From NCBI RefSeq assembly GCF_003024385.1, contig NZ_PVZN01000006.1, forward strand, positions 62,001 through 126,000: a stretch of 64,000 bases of DNA, given 5' to 3'. Every line of letters begins with the position of its first letter. The stretch's first letter is position 1. The notes beneath the pieces are model-generated. The model saw nothing but the letters and a program-made list of their open reading frames with translations, did no database searches and had not been told where the DNA came from. Shown here piece after piece: positions 20,010 to 30,933 of the stretch. Position numbers and translations under genes: made by a program. Source of the stretch: Pseudomonas sp. BBP2017 (GTDB taxonomy: Bacteria > Pseudomonadota > Gammaproteobacteria > Pseudomonadales > Pseudomonadaceae).

Positions 20010-21316
20010 ATCCACGTCTGGCAGCCGCCCGCGCCCTGGCGGCAGTACTCAGCGGCAAGGCATCGTTGAACAGTTCACTGCCTGCGCAACTGGACAAGGT
20101 CGAAGTGCGTGACCGTGGCCTGACCCAGGACCTGGCCTTTGGCACCGCACGCTGGCAGCCGCGGCTCTCGGCCCTGGCCGAGCGTCTGCTGCAAAAGCCG
20201 TTCAAGAAAGCCGACGCCGATGTCGAAGCCTTGCTGCTGGTCGGTCTGTATCAACTGCTCTACACCCGCGTCCCGGCCCATGCCGCCATCGGTGAAACCG
20301 TAGGCTGTGCCGACAAGCTGAAAAAGCCGTGGGCCAAGGCCTTGCTCAATGCCGTACTGCGCCGTGCGCAGCGCGAGAGCAGTGAAATCCTCGCCGAACT
20401 GGAACGTGATCCGGTGGTGCGCACCGCCCATCCGCGCTGGCTACAGAAGGCGCTCAAAGCGTTCTGGCCAGAACAGTGGGAAGCCATCTGCGCCGCCAAC
20501 AATGCCCATCCGCCGATGATCCTGCGGGTTAACCGCCGTCATCACAGCCGCGAAGCCTACCTGGAGCTATTGCGCGCAGCGGGGCTGGAAGCCAGCGCCT
20601 GTCAGTACAGCACTGATGGCATTCTCCTCGCCCAAGCCTGCGATGTACGTGGCCTGCCGGGGTTTGACCAGGGCTGGATCAGCGTTCAGGACGAAGCCGC
20701 ACAGCTGGCTGCCGACCTGCTCGACCTCGCGCCTGGCCAACGGGTGCTCGACGCCTGCTGCGCGCCCGGCGGCAAGACCTGCCACCTGCTCGAAGCCGAG
20801 GCGAAACTGGAGTCTGTGGTCGCGATCGACCTCGAAGCCAAGCGCCTGACCCGAGTCCGGGAAAACCTCGACCGCCTGGGCCTGGATGCTCAGTTGATTG
20901 CCTGCGATGCCCGCGATACCGCCAGCTGGTGGGATGGCAAAGGTTTCCAGCGCATCCTGCTCGACGCACCGTGCTCGGCCACCGGGGTGATTCGCCGTCA
21001 TCCGGACATCAAGATGACCCGTCAGGCCGACGATATCGCGGCCCTGGCCAGCTTGCAGGGTGAACTGCTCGACGCCCTGTGGCCGACGCTCGAAGTCGGC
21101 GGCATCCTGCTGTATGCCACCTGCTCGACCCTGCCGACAGAAAACACCGAAGTCATCGAGGCATTCCTCACACGCACGCCAGGTGCCCGCGAGCTGGACC
21201 TGGCGACCCAGGCCGGCCTGCGCCAGCCACGTGGCCGCCAGTTACTGGCACAGGAAGGCGGACACGATGGCTTCTACTATGCCAAGCTGATCAAAATCGC
21301 CGCCGCGCGCGGATAA
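20006..21316 (+). CDS. rsmB: 16S rRNA m5C967 methyltransferase
   Basis: RsmB (Sun/Fmu) methylates C967 of 16S rRNA using SAM. The 436-residue protein has an N-terminal NusB-like RNA-binding domain (residues 1-140) and a C-terminal methyltransferase. The latter shows the SAM loop [15 protein letters not shown] near residue 248, the motif IV cysteine in DAPCSATG near 322, and the catalytic cysteine in ATCST near 373. The start ATG overlaps the fmt stop codon. trkA follows 19 bp later, completing a def-fmt-rsmB-trkA group. Confidence 0.97.
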   Translation: MNPRLAAARALAAVLSGKASLNSSLPAQLDKVEVRDRGLTQDLAFGTARWQPRLSALAERLLQKPFKKADADVEALLLVGLYQLLYTRVPAHAAIGETVGCADKLKKPWAKALLNAVLRRAQRESSEILAELERDPVVRTAHPRWLQKALKAFWPEQWEAICAANNAHPPMILRVNRRHHSREAYLELLRAAGLEASACQYSTDGILLAQACDVRGLPGFDQGWISVQDEAAQLAADLLDLAPGQRVLDACCAPGGKTCHLLEAEAKLESVVAIDLEAKRLTRVRENLDRLGLDAQLIACDARDTASWWDGKGFQRILLDAPCSATGVIRRHPDIKMTRQADDIAALASLQGELLDALWPTLEVGGILLYATCSTLPTENTEVIEAFLTRTPGARELDLATQAGLRQPRGRQLLAQEGGHDGFYYAKLIKIAAARG

Positions 21317-21335
21317 CAACAGAAGGGACCAGCGG

Positions 21336-22709
21336 ATGAAGATCATCATCCTCGGCGCAGGGCAGGTCGGCGGTACGCTGGCCGAGCACCTGGCCAGCGA
21401 AGCCAACGACATTACCGTGGTCGATACCGATGGCGAGCGCCTGCGCGACCTCGGCGACCGCCTGGACATCCGTACCGTTCAGGGCCGCGCCTCGTTCCCG
21501 ACCGTGCTGCGCCAGGCCGGTGCCGACGACGCCGACATGCTGGTGGCGGTGACCAATAGCGATGAGACCAACATGGTCGCCTGCCAGGTCGCCTACACCC
21601 TGTTCCACACCCCGACCAAAATCGCCCGGGTGCGTGAATCCGCCTACCTGACCCGCGCCGGTCTGTTCGACAATGACGCCATCCCCGTCGACGTACTGAT
21701 CAGCCCCGAACAGGTGGTGACCCATTACATCAAGCGCCTGATCGAGCATCCCGGTGCTCTGCAGGTCATCGACTTCGCCGAAGGCAAGGCGCAACTGGTG
21801 GCGGTCAAGGCCTATTACGGCGGGCCACTGGTCGGTCAGCAACTGCGCCAGATCCGCGAACACATGCCCAATGTCGACACCCGCGTCGCGGCGATCTTCC
21901 GCCGTGACCGGCCGATCCTGCCCCAGGGCGATACGGTGATCGAGGCCGACGACGAAGTGTTCTTCATCGCCGCCAAAGCCCACATCCGTGCGGTGATGGG
22001 TGAAATGCGGCGCATCGATGAGACCAACAAACGCGTGGTCATCGCCGGTGGCGGGCAGATTGGCGAACGCCTGGCCGAGGCCATCGAAAGCCGCTACCAG
22101 GTGAAGATCATCGAGATGAACCCGGCACGCTGCCGTTACCTCTCCGATACCCTGGACAGCACCGTGGTGTTGCAAGGCAGCGCATCGGACCGCGACCTGA
22201 TGCTCGAAGAGAATATCGCCGAAGCCGACATCTTCCTGGCCCTGACCAACGACGATGAAGCCAACATCATGTCCTCGCTGCTGGCCAAGCGCCTGGGCGC
22301 ACGCAAGGTGATGACCATCATCAACAACCCCGCGTATGTCGACCTGGTCCAGGGTGGCGATATCGATATCGCCATCAGCCCGCAGCTGGCCACCATCGGC
22401 ACCTTGCTCGCCCACGTGCGCCGCGGCGACATCGTCAGTGTGCACTCACTGCGCCGTGGCGCGGCAGAGGCCATCGAGGCCATTGCCCATGGCGACTCGA
22501 AGTCGAGCAAGGTGATCGGCAAGGCCATCGAAGACATCGCCCTACCGCCAGGCACCACCATTGGCGCGATCATTCGCGATGAAGAAGTGCTGATCGCCCA
22601 CGACGACACGGTGATCCAAGCAGGCGACCATGTGATCCTCTTCGTTGTCGATAAAAAGTACATCCGTGACGTCGAGAAGCTGTTCCATGTCGGGCTGAGC
22701 TTCTTCTAA
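21336..22709 (+). CDS. trkA: Trk potassium uptake regulatory subunit TrkA
   Basis: TrkA is the peripheral cytosolic gating subunit of Trk K+ channels and binds NAD(H) or ATP. The 457-residue protein is a duplication of RCK units: Rossmann loops [10 protein letters not shown] near residue 4 and [10 protein letters not shown] near residue 235, each followed by a TrkA-C domain. The membrane partner (TrkH/TrkG) is not in this window. A ribosome-binding site (AAGGGA) precedes ATG 21336. A short TPR gene follows after 12 bp. Confidence 0.96.
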   Translation: MKIIILGAGQVGGTLAEHLASEANDITVVDTDGERLRDLGDRLDIRTVQGRASFPTVLRQAGADDADMLVAVTNSDETNMVACQVAYTLFHTPTKIARVRESAYLTRAGLFDNDAIPVDVLISPEQVVTHYIKRLIEHPGALQVIDFAEGKAQLVAVKAYYGGPLVGQQLRQIREHMPNVDTRVAAIFRRDRPILPQGDTVIEADDEVFFIAAKAHIRAVMGEMRRIDETNKRVVIAGGGQIGERLAEAIESRYQVKIIEMNPARCRYLSDTLDSTVVLQGSASDRDLMLEENIAEADIFLALTNDDEANIMSSLLAKRLGARKVMTIINNPAYVDLVQGGDIDIAISPQLATIGTLLAHVRRGDIVSVHSLRRGAAEAIEAIAHGDSKSSKVIGKAIEDIALPPGTTIGAIIRDEEVLIAHDDTVIQAGDHVILFVVDKKYIRDVEKLFHVGLSFF

Positions 22710-22721
22710 GGGAGAGCCGGG

Positions 22722-23033
22722 ATGCGCGAATCACTGGAAAAGATGCTGGCCAAGGGTGTGGATAACGCCTTGCTGCGCTTCGGCCTGGGCAAGGCCTGGC
22801 TGGATGAAGGCAATGGTGCCGAAGCGGCGCTGCACCTGCAACGCTGCGTCGAGTTCGATCCGAAGTATTCGGCGGCCTGGAAGCTGTTGGGCAAGGCCCA
22901 TCAGCTGCAGGGCGATAAAGCCGCAGCACGCCTGGCTTGGGAACATGGACTGGAAGCGGCCAAGGCCCATGGCGACAAGCAGGCCGAGAAAGAGATGACG
23001 GTGTTTCTCAAGAAGCTGGATAAGGCCGGTTAG
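22722..23033 (+). CDS. Small tetratricopeptide-repeat protein
   Basis: The 103-residue protein is almost wholly helical with two to three TPR-like units. The clearest is an AEAALHLQRCVEFDPKYSAA segment near residues 34-53, followed by AWKLLGKAHQLQGDKAAA near 53-70. Such proteins act as protein-binding adaptors, and no partner is evident here. It lies 12 bp after trkA, probably in the same transcript, and ends 3 bp before a REP palindrome. A perfect DnaA box overlaps its 5' part (22757-22765). Confidence 0.8.
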   Translation: MRESLEKMLAKGVDNALLRFGLGKAWLDEGNGAEAALHLQRCVEFDPKYSAAWKLLGKAHQLQGDKAAARLAWEHGLEAAKAHGDKQAEKEMTVFLKKLDKAG

Positions 23034-23036
23034 GCC

Positions 23037-23102
23037 ATCGCGGGGCAAGCCCGCTCCCACAGTTATTCACAATCCACAGTGGAAGCGGGCTTGCCCCGCG
23101 AT
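23037..23102. repeat. REP palindrome (Pseudomonas type)
   Basis: A 66-bp inverted repeat carries CGCGGGGCAAGCCCGCTC on the left and GCGGGCTTGCCCCGCG on the right. The 20-odd-bp loop contains TTATTCACA and TCCACAGTG, near-matches to DnaA boxes. It lies between the convergent TPR and LpxL-type genes. Confidence 0.9.
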
Positions 23103-23109
23103 GAGACCC

Positions 23110-23997
23110 TCAATACCAGCGCGCCTCACCAGGCGGACGCTTCTTGAAGCGTTTCATGCTCCACATGTACTGGCTCGGATAAGCCCGCACATAACGCTCG
23201 ACCACCTGGCTCATGGCCGCCGCCGAGGTTTCGGTGTCTTCGCTGTACATGGCCTCGGGCGCCGCTTCCAGAATCACCTTGAACCCGGAACCGTCCGGCA
23301 GGCGCAGGGCGTGCAGGAACACCCCGACGGCCTTGCCACCCGCGAGCATGTTCGGCACGAATTTGCTGGTCAGCGCCTTGGTGGCGAAGAACGGCACGAA
23401 GATCCCCGCCGACTCAGCCGGCTCCGGGTCTGCCGGAATGCCGACCTGACCGCCTTTGCGCACTTCCTTGATGATGCTCAGGATGCCTTCCTTGGTCGAT
23501 GCTGCCACGCGGTTGCCCAGCTGCACACGCTGTTCGCGCAACAGGTCATCGACCGCCTTGAGCTTGGGCGGGCGGTAGAAAATGATCGGTTTGCACTGGT
23601 TGCAATAGAAGTGGTTGAGCACTTCCCAGTTGCCCAGGTGACTGGTGATGCCGACCACACCCTTGCCCGAAGCCAGAGCGGCCTGCAGCACTTCCAGGCC
23701 TTCGACTTCGCGCACCAGCTCAAGTGAGCGCTGGGCTGGCCAGATCCAGGCGCAGGCGCTTTCGGTAAAGGACTTGCCGATATCCATCAGGGTCTGGCCG
23801 ACCAGTTGCTCGCGCGCCACCGGGTCCATCTCCGGAAAACACTTGGCCAGGTTGATGCGCACCACCTCGCGCGAACTGTTCGGCACCTTCCACATGATCC
23901 AGCCGATCGCCGCGCCGACCCGCTGTACCGCGCCCCAGGGGAGCTTGGCAAACAATCGCAACGCCCCGACCATCAAGGCGCCCTTGAATTTATCCAC
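23110..23997 (-). CDS. LpxL/HtrB-family lipid A acyltransferase
   Basis: This 295-residue inner-membrane acyltransferase adds a secondary acyl chain to lipid A. It has a hydrophobic N-terminal segment (ALMVGALRLFAKLPWGAV), the catalytic SHLGNWE motif (H-x4-E) near residue 120, and the downstream DPEPAESAGIFVPFF segment where the family usually reads DQxP. The start is a GTG at 23997 preceded by AGAGGA. That codon lies inside a perfect DnaA box (23990-23998). Acyl-chain specificity (lauroyl or hydroxylauroyl) cannot be decided. Regulation is not visible. Confidence 0.9.
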   Translation of the reverse strand: MDKFKGALMVGALRLFAKLPWGAVQRVGAAIGWIMWKVPNSSREVVRINLAKCFPEMDPVAREQLVGQTLMDIGKSFTESACAWIWPAQRSLELVREVEGLEVLQAALASGKGVVGITSHLGNWEVLNHFYCNQCKPIIFYRPPKLKAVDDLLREQRVQLGNRVAASTKEGILSIIKEVRKGGQVGIPADPEPAESAGIFVPFFATKALTSKFVPNMLAGGKAVGVFLHALRLPDGSGFKVILEAAPEAMYSEDTETSAAAMSQVVERYVRAYPSQYMWSMKRFKKRPPGEARWY

Positions 23998-24037
23998 AGG
24001 CTGGTTCCTCTTTCTGCAAGCCGGCCATTGTACCCCC

Positions 24038-24589
24038 TCAGCGCAGCAGCGCGGCGTAGCGATCACAATCGGTGGTGTGGTCCATGACCATGCCGGTGGC
24101 CTGCATGAACGCGTAGCAAATGGTCGGCCCGACAAAGGTGAAGCCGGCTTTCTGCAAGGCCTTGCTCATGGCCTTGGCTTCATCGGTAACGGCTGGGACG
24201 TCACTGCGCTGGCTGAAATGATTGATTTTCGGTGCACCGCCGACAAATGACCAAAGCCACTGCACGGGATTTTCCTGCGCCAGCCAGGCCTTGGCGTTGC
24301 GCCGCGCGGCGTTGAGTTTGAGGCGGTTGCGGATGATCCCGGGATCAAGCATGCGCTCCTCGATTTCGTCATCGCTCATCTGCGCCAGGCGCTGTGGATC
24401 GAAGCCGAACAGTACCTCTCGGTAGCGTTCACGCTTCTTCAGTACGGTGATCCACGACAGCCCGGCCTGGAAGCCTTCGAGCAATAACATCTCGAACAAC
24501 TGCCCCGGATCACGCTGCGGCGTGCCCCACTCCTGATCGTGATAAGCCTGGTAAAGCGGATCGTCGGTACACCAAAAGCAACGTGGCAT
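24038..24589 (-). CDS. tag: DNA-3-methyladenine glycosylase I
   Basis: Tag removes 3-methyladenine from alkylated DNA as the first step of base-excision repair. The 183-residue protein has the zinc-knot ligands Cys4, His17 and a C-terminal HTTDC pair, and the base-binding Glu38 in LLEGFQAGLSW, all in the positions known for the enteric enzyme. It is divergent from glyQ with 82 bp between starts and is followed by the acyltransferase gene on the same strand. Confidence 0.96.
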   Translation of the reverse strand: MPRCFWCTDDPLYQAYHDQEWGTPQRDPGQLFEMLLLEGFQAGLSWITVLKKRERYREVLFGFDPQRLAQMSDDEIEERMLDPGIIRNRLKLNAARRNAKAWLAQENPVQWLWSFVGGAPKINHFSQRSDVPAVTDEAKAMSKALQKAGFTFVGPTICYAFMQATGMVMDHTTDCDRYAALLR

Positions 24590-24671
24590 AAGGCTCCAAG
24601 GGTAGAGGCTCGAGCGAATCGGGTTATACTCCCGCTCTTTATATTCGCAGCCCTAGAAACAGGTGAATTTC

Positions 24672-25615
<944 letters not shown>

Positions 25616-25619
<4 letters not shown>

Positions 25620-27670
25620 GTGCTCAAGATTTCCTGGTTGAACTGGGCACCGAAGAACTGCCACCAAAGGCCCTGAGCGCCCTGGCTGACGCGTTTCTCG
25701 CCGGTATCGAGAAAGGCCTGCAGGCCGCTGGCCTGAACTACACCGGCAAGCAGGTCTACGCGGCGCCACGCCGTCTGGCCGTGCTGATCCGTCAACTGGA
25801 CACCCAGCAGCCGGACCGCAGCATCAACGTCGACGGCCCGCCCCGTCAGGCCGCCTTCGACGCTGAAGGCAACCCGACCCAGGCGGCCCTCGGCTTTGCC
25901 AAGAAGTGCGGCGTAGAGCTGGCGGATATCGATCAGAGCGGCGCCAAGCTACGCTTCTCCCAGCACATCCCGGGCAAGGCTACCGCCAGTCTGCTGCCAA
26001 CCATCGTTGAAGATTCGCTGAACGACCTGCCGATCCCGAAACGCATGCGTTGGGGTGCGCGCAAGGAAGAATTCGTGCGTCCGACCCAATGGCTGGTGAT
26101 GCTGCTGGGCGACGAAGTCGTCGACTGCACCATCCTCGCCCAGAAGGCGGGTCGTGACTCCCGTGGCCACCGCTTCCATCACCCGGAAGACGTGCGCATC
26201 AGCGCCCCGGCGAACTACCTGGAAGATCTGCGCAAGGCCTATGTGCTGGCCGATTTCGCCGAACGTCGCGAGATCATCAGCAAGCGTACCGCTGAACTGG
26301 CCATGCAGCAGGAAGGCACCGCCATCGTGCCGCCGGCGCTGCTCGATGAAGTGACCGCGCTGGTCGAGTGGCCAGTGCCGCTGGTCTGCTCGTTCGAGGA
26401 GCGTTTCCTCGACGTGCCGCAAGAAGCCCTGATCACCACCATGCAGGACAACCAGAAGTACTTCTGCCTGCTGGACGTCGACGGCAAGCTGCTGCCGCGC
26501 TTCATCACCGTAGCCAACGTCGAAAGCCGCGATCCGAAGCAGATCGTCGAAGGTAACGAGAAGGTTGTGCGCCCACGCCTGACCGACGCCGAGTTCTTCT
26601 TCAAGCAAGACAAGAAGCAGCCGCTGGAAAGCTTCAACGAGCGCCTCAAGAATGTGGTGTTCCAGGCCCAGCTGGGCAGCGTCTTCGACAAGGCCGAGCG
26701 TGTTGCCAAGCTCGCGGCGTTCATTGCCCAGCGCATTGGCGGCGACGCCCAGCGCGCCGCCCGTGCCGGCCTGCTGTCGAAATGCGACCTGGCCACCGAG
26801 ATGGTTGGCGAATTCCCTGAGATGCAGGGTGTCGCCGGCTACTACTACGCCCTCAACGATGGCGAACCAGAAGACGTCGCCCTGGCCCTGAACGAGCAGT
26901 ACATGCCGCGCGGTGCCGGTGCCGAACTGCCGTCGACCCTGACCGGTGCGGCCGTGGCCATCGCCGACAAGCTCGACACTCTGGTCGGCATCTTCGGTAT
27001 CGGCATGCTGCCAACCGGCAGCAAAGACCCCTATGCCCTGCGTCGCGCAGCGCTGGGCGTGCTGCGGATCCTGATCGAGAAGCAGCTGGACCTGAACCTG
27101 AACGACGCGGTGGAGTTCGCCGTTGCCCAGTTCGGCGCCAAGGTCAAAGCCGCAGGTCTGGCCGACCAGGTACTGGAGTTCGTCTTCGACCGTCTGCGTG
27201 CCCGTTACGAAGACGAAGGCATCGACGTTGCCACCTACCTGTCGGTGCGTGCCTTGAAGCCAGGTTCGGCCCTGGACTTCGACCAGCGCGTACAGGCCGT
27301 ACAGGCCTTCCGTCAGCTGCCTGAAGCCGCTGCCCTGGCCGCAGTGAACAAGCGCGTGTCGAACCTGCTGAGCAAGGCCGAAGGCGCGGTAGCGACCTCG
27401 GTCGAGCCGAAGTACTTCGACAATGCCAACGAGTTCTCCCTGTACTCGGCGATCCAGCAAGCCGACCAGGCTGTGCAACCGATGGCCGCTGCGCGTCAGT
27501 ACAGCGAGTCGCTGGCACGTCTGGCTGCCCTGCGTGAACCGGTCGACGCCTTCTTCGAGGCAGTGATGGTCAACGCCGACGACGCCAATGTGCGGGCCAA
27601 CCGTTATGCCTTGCTCAGCCGCCTGCGCGGTCTGTTCCTGGGCGTGGCCGACATTTCGCTGCTGGGGTAA
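25616..27670 (+). CDS. glyS: Glycine-tRNA ligase beta subunit
   Basis: The 684-residue beta chain binds tRNA and is required for glycylation with GlyQ. It begins with the conserved [15 protein letters not shown] segment (residues 6-20) and includes an HD-like region ([18 protein letters not shown] near residue 390) and a C-terminal anticodon-binding domain. It overlaps glyQ by 4 nt and is followed after 3 bp by gmhB, so glyQ-glyS-gmhB is one operon. Confidence 0.97.
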
Positions 27671-27673
27671 GTC

Positions 27674-28207
27674 TTGAAGCTGCTGATTCTCGATCGGGAC
27701 GGGGTGATAAACCACGACTCCGACGCTTACATCAAGTCGCTGGACGAGTGGATCCCCATTCCCGGTTCGATTGAGGCCATCGCGCAGTTGAGCAAGGCCG
27801 GCTGGACGGTGGCGGTCGCCACCAACCAGTCCGGCATCGCTCGCGGCTACTACGACCTGGCAACCCTCGAGGCCATGCATGCGCGCCTGCGCAAGCTGGT
27901 GGCCGAACAGGGCGGTGAGGTTGGCCTGATTGTCTATTGCCCTCACGGCCCGGATGAAGGCTGCGATTGCCGCAAGCCCAAGCCGGGCATGCTGCTAACC
28001 ATTGCCGCGCATTACCAGGTAGACCTGGCCGGTCTATGGTTTGTCGGTGATAGTAAGGGTGACCTGGAAGCTGCATTGACCGTCGATGCTCAACCGATTC
28101 TGGTAAAAACCGGAAAAGGCGAGAAAACCCTGAACAAGGGAATTCCCGAAGGCACGTTGATTTTCGATGATCTGGCAGCCATCGCCAGAGAACTTATCCA
28201 CAAATAG
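27674..28207 (+). CDS. gmhB: D-glycero-beta-D-manno-heptose 1,7-bisphosphate 7-phosphatase
   Basis: GmhB removes the 7-phosphate in ADP-heptose synthesis for the LPS inner core. The 177-residue HAD protein has the nucleophile motif LILDRDGVIN (Asp7, Asp9), motif II ATNQSG, a CPHGPDEGCDCRKPKPGM zinc loop near residues 92-109 that marks GmhB, and GDSKGDLEAA. The start is TTG at 27674, which is unusual but supported by the immediate KLLILDRDG match and the 3-bp gap to glyS. A DnaA box overlaps the 3' end (28194-28202). Confidence 0.93.
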   Translation: MKLLILDRDGVINHDSDAYIKSLDEWIPIPGSIEAIAQLSKAGWTVAVATNQSGIARGYYDLATLEAMHARLRKLVAEQGGEVGLIVYCPHGPDEGCDCRKPKPGMLLTIAAHYQVDLAGLWFVGDSKGDLEAALTVDAQPILVKTGKGEKTLNKGIPEGTLIFDDLAAIARELIHK

Positions 28208-28268
28208 GGCGTCTGCGAATCAGGCGCACTTTTACTAGGCGGGCAAGCCCGCAACGGTACATGCCGCT

Positions 28269-29039
28269 ATGTCGATCCTGCAGGCGATCAGAATTTTTCT
28301 TTTTTACCTGCTACTGGGTACCAGCTCTTTGCTGTGGTGCACCCTGAGCTTTTTTATTGCGCCGTTTCTGCCATTCAGCGCCCGTTATCGCTTCATCAAT
28401 GTCTACTGGTGCCGCTTCGCGCTGGTGCTGGTGCGGGTCTTCCTGAACATCAAGGTCAAGGTCAGCGGGGCTGAAAACATCCCCAAGCAGCCCTGTGTGA
28501 TCCTCTCCAATCACCAGAGCACCTGGGAGACGTTTTTCCTCTCGGCGTATTTTTCACCGTTGAGCCAGGTGCTCAAACGTGAACTGCTGTACGTCCCGTT
28601 TTTTGGCTGGGCCATGGCCATGTTGCGGCCCATCGCGATTGACCGTGACAACCCCAAAGCGGCGCTCAAGCAGGTTGCCAGCGAAGGCGACAAGCTGCTC
28701 AAGGACGGCGTCTGGGTGCTGATCTTCCCGGAAGGTACCCGTGTGCCGTTCGGCCAGGTCGGCAAGTTCTCCCGCGGTGGCACCGCCCTGGCCGTGAATG
28801 CCGGCCTGCCCGTCCTGCCGATTGCCCACAACGCCGGCAAGTTCTGGCCCAAGCAAGGCTGGAACAAACGGGCCGGGACCATCGAGGTAGTGATCGGTGC
28901 ACCGATGTACGCTGAAGGCACTGGCCCACGCGCGATTGCCGAGCTCAACGACCGCGCGGCAGCCTGGAACGAACAGACTCAGCGCGACATGGGGTCGTTG
29001 CCTGCGCAAGCCCCGAACGCCACTCAAGGCGTTGCCTGA
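28269..29039 (+). CDS. 1-acyl-sn-glycerol-3-phosphate acyltransferase
   Basis: The 256-residue protein is a PlsC-type acyltransferase that acylates lysophosphatidic acid at sn-2. An N-terminal membrane segment (residues 5-35) precedes the acyltransferase block NHQSTWE near residue 80, where the usual H-x4-D reads H-x4-E, and the FPEGTR motif near 155. It follows gmhB by 61 bp on the same strand. A small GCGGGC/GCCCGC hairpin in that gap may separate the units. It converges on the MHS transporter gene. Confidence 0.9.
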   Translation: MSILQAIRIFLFYLLLGTSSLLWCTLSFFIAPFLPFSARYRFINVYWCRFALVLVRVFLNIKVKVSGAENIPKQPCVILSNHQSTWETFFLSAYFSPLSQVLKRELLYVPFFGWAMAMLRPIAIDRDNPKAALKQVASEGDKLLKDGVWVLIFPEGTRVPFGQVGKFSRGGTALAVNAGLPVLPIAHNAGKFWPKQGWNKRAGTIEVVIGAPMYAEGTGPRAIAELNDRAAAWNEQTQRDMGSLPAQAPNATQGVA

Positions 29040-29167
29040 CGATCTGTGGATAACTTGTGTACAGTATTTTGATTCTTCTCTTGAAAATAAGCTAAGTTAT
29101 TAATTTACCTACTTATTTTTCTGTATGACTGCTTTCTGAAAATCGTGCATAAGTTTTTTATCGGCAT

Positions 29168-29196
29168 AAAAAAACCGGCGCTTGCGCCGGTTTTTT
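29168..29196. terminator. Bidirectional intrinsic terminator
   Basis: The arms CCGGCG and CGCCGG enclose a CTTG loop, with A7 before and T6 after. The hairpin therefore has a U-tract whichever strand is transcribed. It ends the convergent plsC-like and MHS transporter genes. Upstream, 29040-29167 is AT-rich with a DnaA box (29045-29053) and no gene. Confidence 0.9.
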
Positions 29197-29210
29197 GTGC
29201 CCGAGAATCC

Positions 29211-30833
29211 TCAAACCTTGTCGATGTCGACATCGCGGGTTTCTTTCAGGCAGAACAGCCCGACCACTAGGCTGACGCCGGTAATCAACACCGGATACCA
29301 CAGCCCATAGAAGATATCGCCGGTGTACACCACCAGGGCAAACGACACCGTCGGCAGGAAGCCGCCGAACCAGCCGTTGCCAATGTGATACGGCAGCGAC
29401 ATCGAGGTGTAGCGGATCCGGGTCGGGAACAGTTCGACCATCACCGCCGCCAGCGGACCATAGGTCATGGTCGCGATCAGAATCATGGCGACGATCAGCA
29501 CCACGACCATGGTCTCGTTCACGCTGGCAGGATCTGCCTTGGCCGGGTAACCCGCCTGGTCGATCGCAGCCCGCAGCGCTGCTTCATCGAAGCCGTTGAT
29601 ACGCTGCTCACCCACAGTCACCACCACTTCGCTACCGGCAGCGGAGGACTCGGAACTGTAGGGCAGACCTTGCTTGACCAGGAATGTCTTGGCCTTGTCG
29701 CACGGGCTGTCAAAGCGAGCCTTGCCGACCGGGTCGAACTGGAAGGTGCAGCTTTGTGGATCGGCCATCACCACAATCGGCGATTGGCGGCTGGCAGCAT
29801 CGATCTGCGGGTTGGCGTAATGGCTCAAGGCTTTGAACAGCGGGAAGTAGAGCAGGGTAGCCAGCAGCAGACCAAGCATCAGGATCGGCTTGCGTCCGAT
29901 GCGGTCCGACAGCCAGCCGAAGAACACGAAGAACGGCGCGCCGATCACCACACTGATAATCAGCAGGGTATTGGCCTGGGCCGGGTCCATCTTGAGCATC
30001 TGGGTTAGGAAGAACAGCACATAGAACTGCGCGGTGTAGAAGGTCACCGCTTGCCCTGCGTTGATGCTGAACAGGGCGGTAAGCACGACCTTGAGGTTGG
30101 CCCAGGAACCAAAAGACTCACGAATCGGCGCTTTACTGGCCTTGCCCTGAGCCTTCATTTTCACGAAGGCTGGCGATTCGTGCATGCTCATACGAATCCA
30201 GGTGGAAATCGCCAGCAGCACGATCGACAGCAGGAACGGCAGGCGCCAGCCCCAGACTTCGAACTGGTCACCGCTGATATAGCGGCTACCCAGCACCACC
30301 ACCAGCGACAGCAGCAATCCCAGGGTCGCTGTGGACTGGATAAAACCGGTGTGGAAGCCACGTTTTCCGGGCGGAGCATGCTCAGCCACGTAGGTCGCAG
30401 CGCCGCCATACTCGCCACCCAGCGCCAGGCCCTGAAGCATACGCAGGATCACCAGAATGATCGGTGCAGCGATGCCGATACTGGCGTAGGTCGGTAACAG
30501 GCCGACGGCAAAGGTCGACAGGCCCATCAGCACGATGGTCACCAGGAAGGTGTACTTGCGGCCGATCATGTCACCCAGTCGACCGAACACCAGCGCGCCG
30601 AACGGCCGCACCAGGAAGCCCGCGGCAAAGGCCATCAAGGCAAAGATAAAGGCAGTGGTGTCGTTCACCCCGGCAAAGAACTGTTTGCTGATGACAGCGG
30701 CCAGTGCCCCATAGAGAAAAAAGTCATACCACTCGAACACCGTCCCGAGGGATGACGCGAAAATGATCTTGCGCTCTTCACGGCGGCTATTGCTGACCGT
30801 AGCGGCGCCCTGCTCCTGAATGTAATCCGACAT
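29211..30833 (-). CDS. MHS-family (MFS) transporter with large periplasmic loop
   Basis: The 540-residue protein is a major facilitator of the metabolite:H+ symporter family, seen from FEWYDFFLYG near residue 33 and the GRLGDMIGRK loop near 84. A second DRIGRK loop marks the second half. About 85 residues (roughly 360-445) form a hydrophilic insert with two cysteines between membrane segments, which is not standard for MFS. The substrate is unknown. The MSDYIQEQ start at 30833 was chosen over an ATG seven codons upstream. It is downstream of a GMC oxidoreductase gene, probably in one operon. Confidence 0.88.
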   Translation of the reverse strand: MSDYIQEQGAATVSNSRREERKIIFASSLGTVFEWYDFFLYGALAAVISKQFFAGVNDTTAFIFALMAFAAGFLVRPFGALVFGRLGDMIGRKYTFLVTIVLMGLSTFAVGLLPTYASIGIAAPIILVILRMLQGLALGGEYGGAATYVAEHAPPGKRGFHTGFIQSTATLGLLLSLVVVLGSRYISGDQFEVWGWRLPFLLSIVLLAISTWIRMSMHESPAFVKMKAQGKASKAPIRESFGSWANLKVVLTALFSINAGQAVTFYTAQFYVLFFLTQMLKMDPAQANTLLIISVVIGAPFFVFFGWLSDRIGRKPILMLGLLLATLLYFPLFKALSHYANPQIDAASRQSPIVVMADPQSCTFQFDPVGKARFDSPCDKAKTFLVKQGLPYSSESSAAGSEVVVTVGEQRINGFDEAALRAAIDQAGYPAKADPASVNETMVVVLIVAMILIATMTYGPLAAVMVELFPTRIRYTSMSLPYHIGNGWFGGFLPTVSFALVVYTGDIFYGLWYPVLITGVSLVVGLFCLKETRDVDIDKV

Positions 30834-30933
30834 CGTTGCTGTCCTCGGCCTCAAGGCCCCAGTGATTATTCTTGTTGTTCCACTGTCGACGCTGGCAGAC
30901 CGCGTCCGGCGTCGTTGTTGCTACGCACCCTGG

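Noticed and set aside
24602..24630. TATACT before glyQ as part of a sigma-70 promoter
   Set aside because: No acceptable -35 hexamer at 16-18 bp, so I did not list it as a feature.
25949..27946. A 665-residue minus-strand open frame opposite glyS
   Set aside because: It covers glyS and part of gmhB antisense and has no recognisable domain.
28239..28253. GCGGGC-AA-GCCCGC hairpin before plsC as a terminator
   Set aside because: The loop is only 2 nt and no T-tract follows; it is too weak to call a terminator, though it resembles part of a REP arm.
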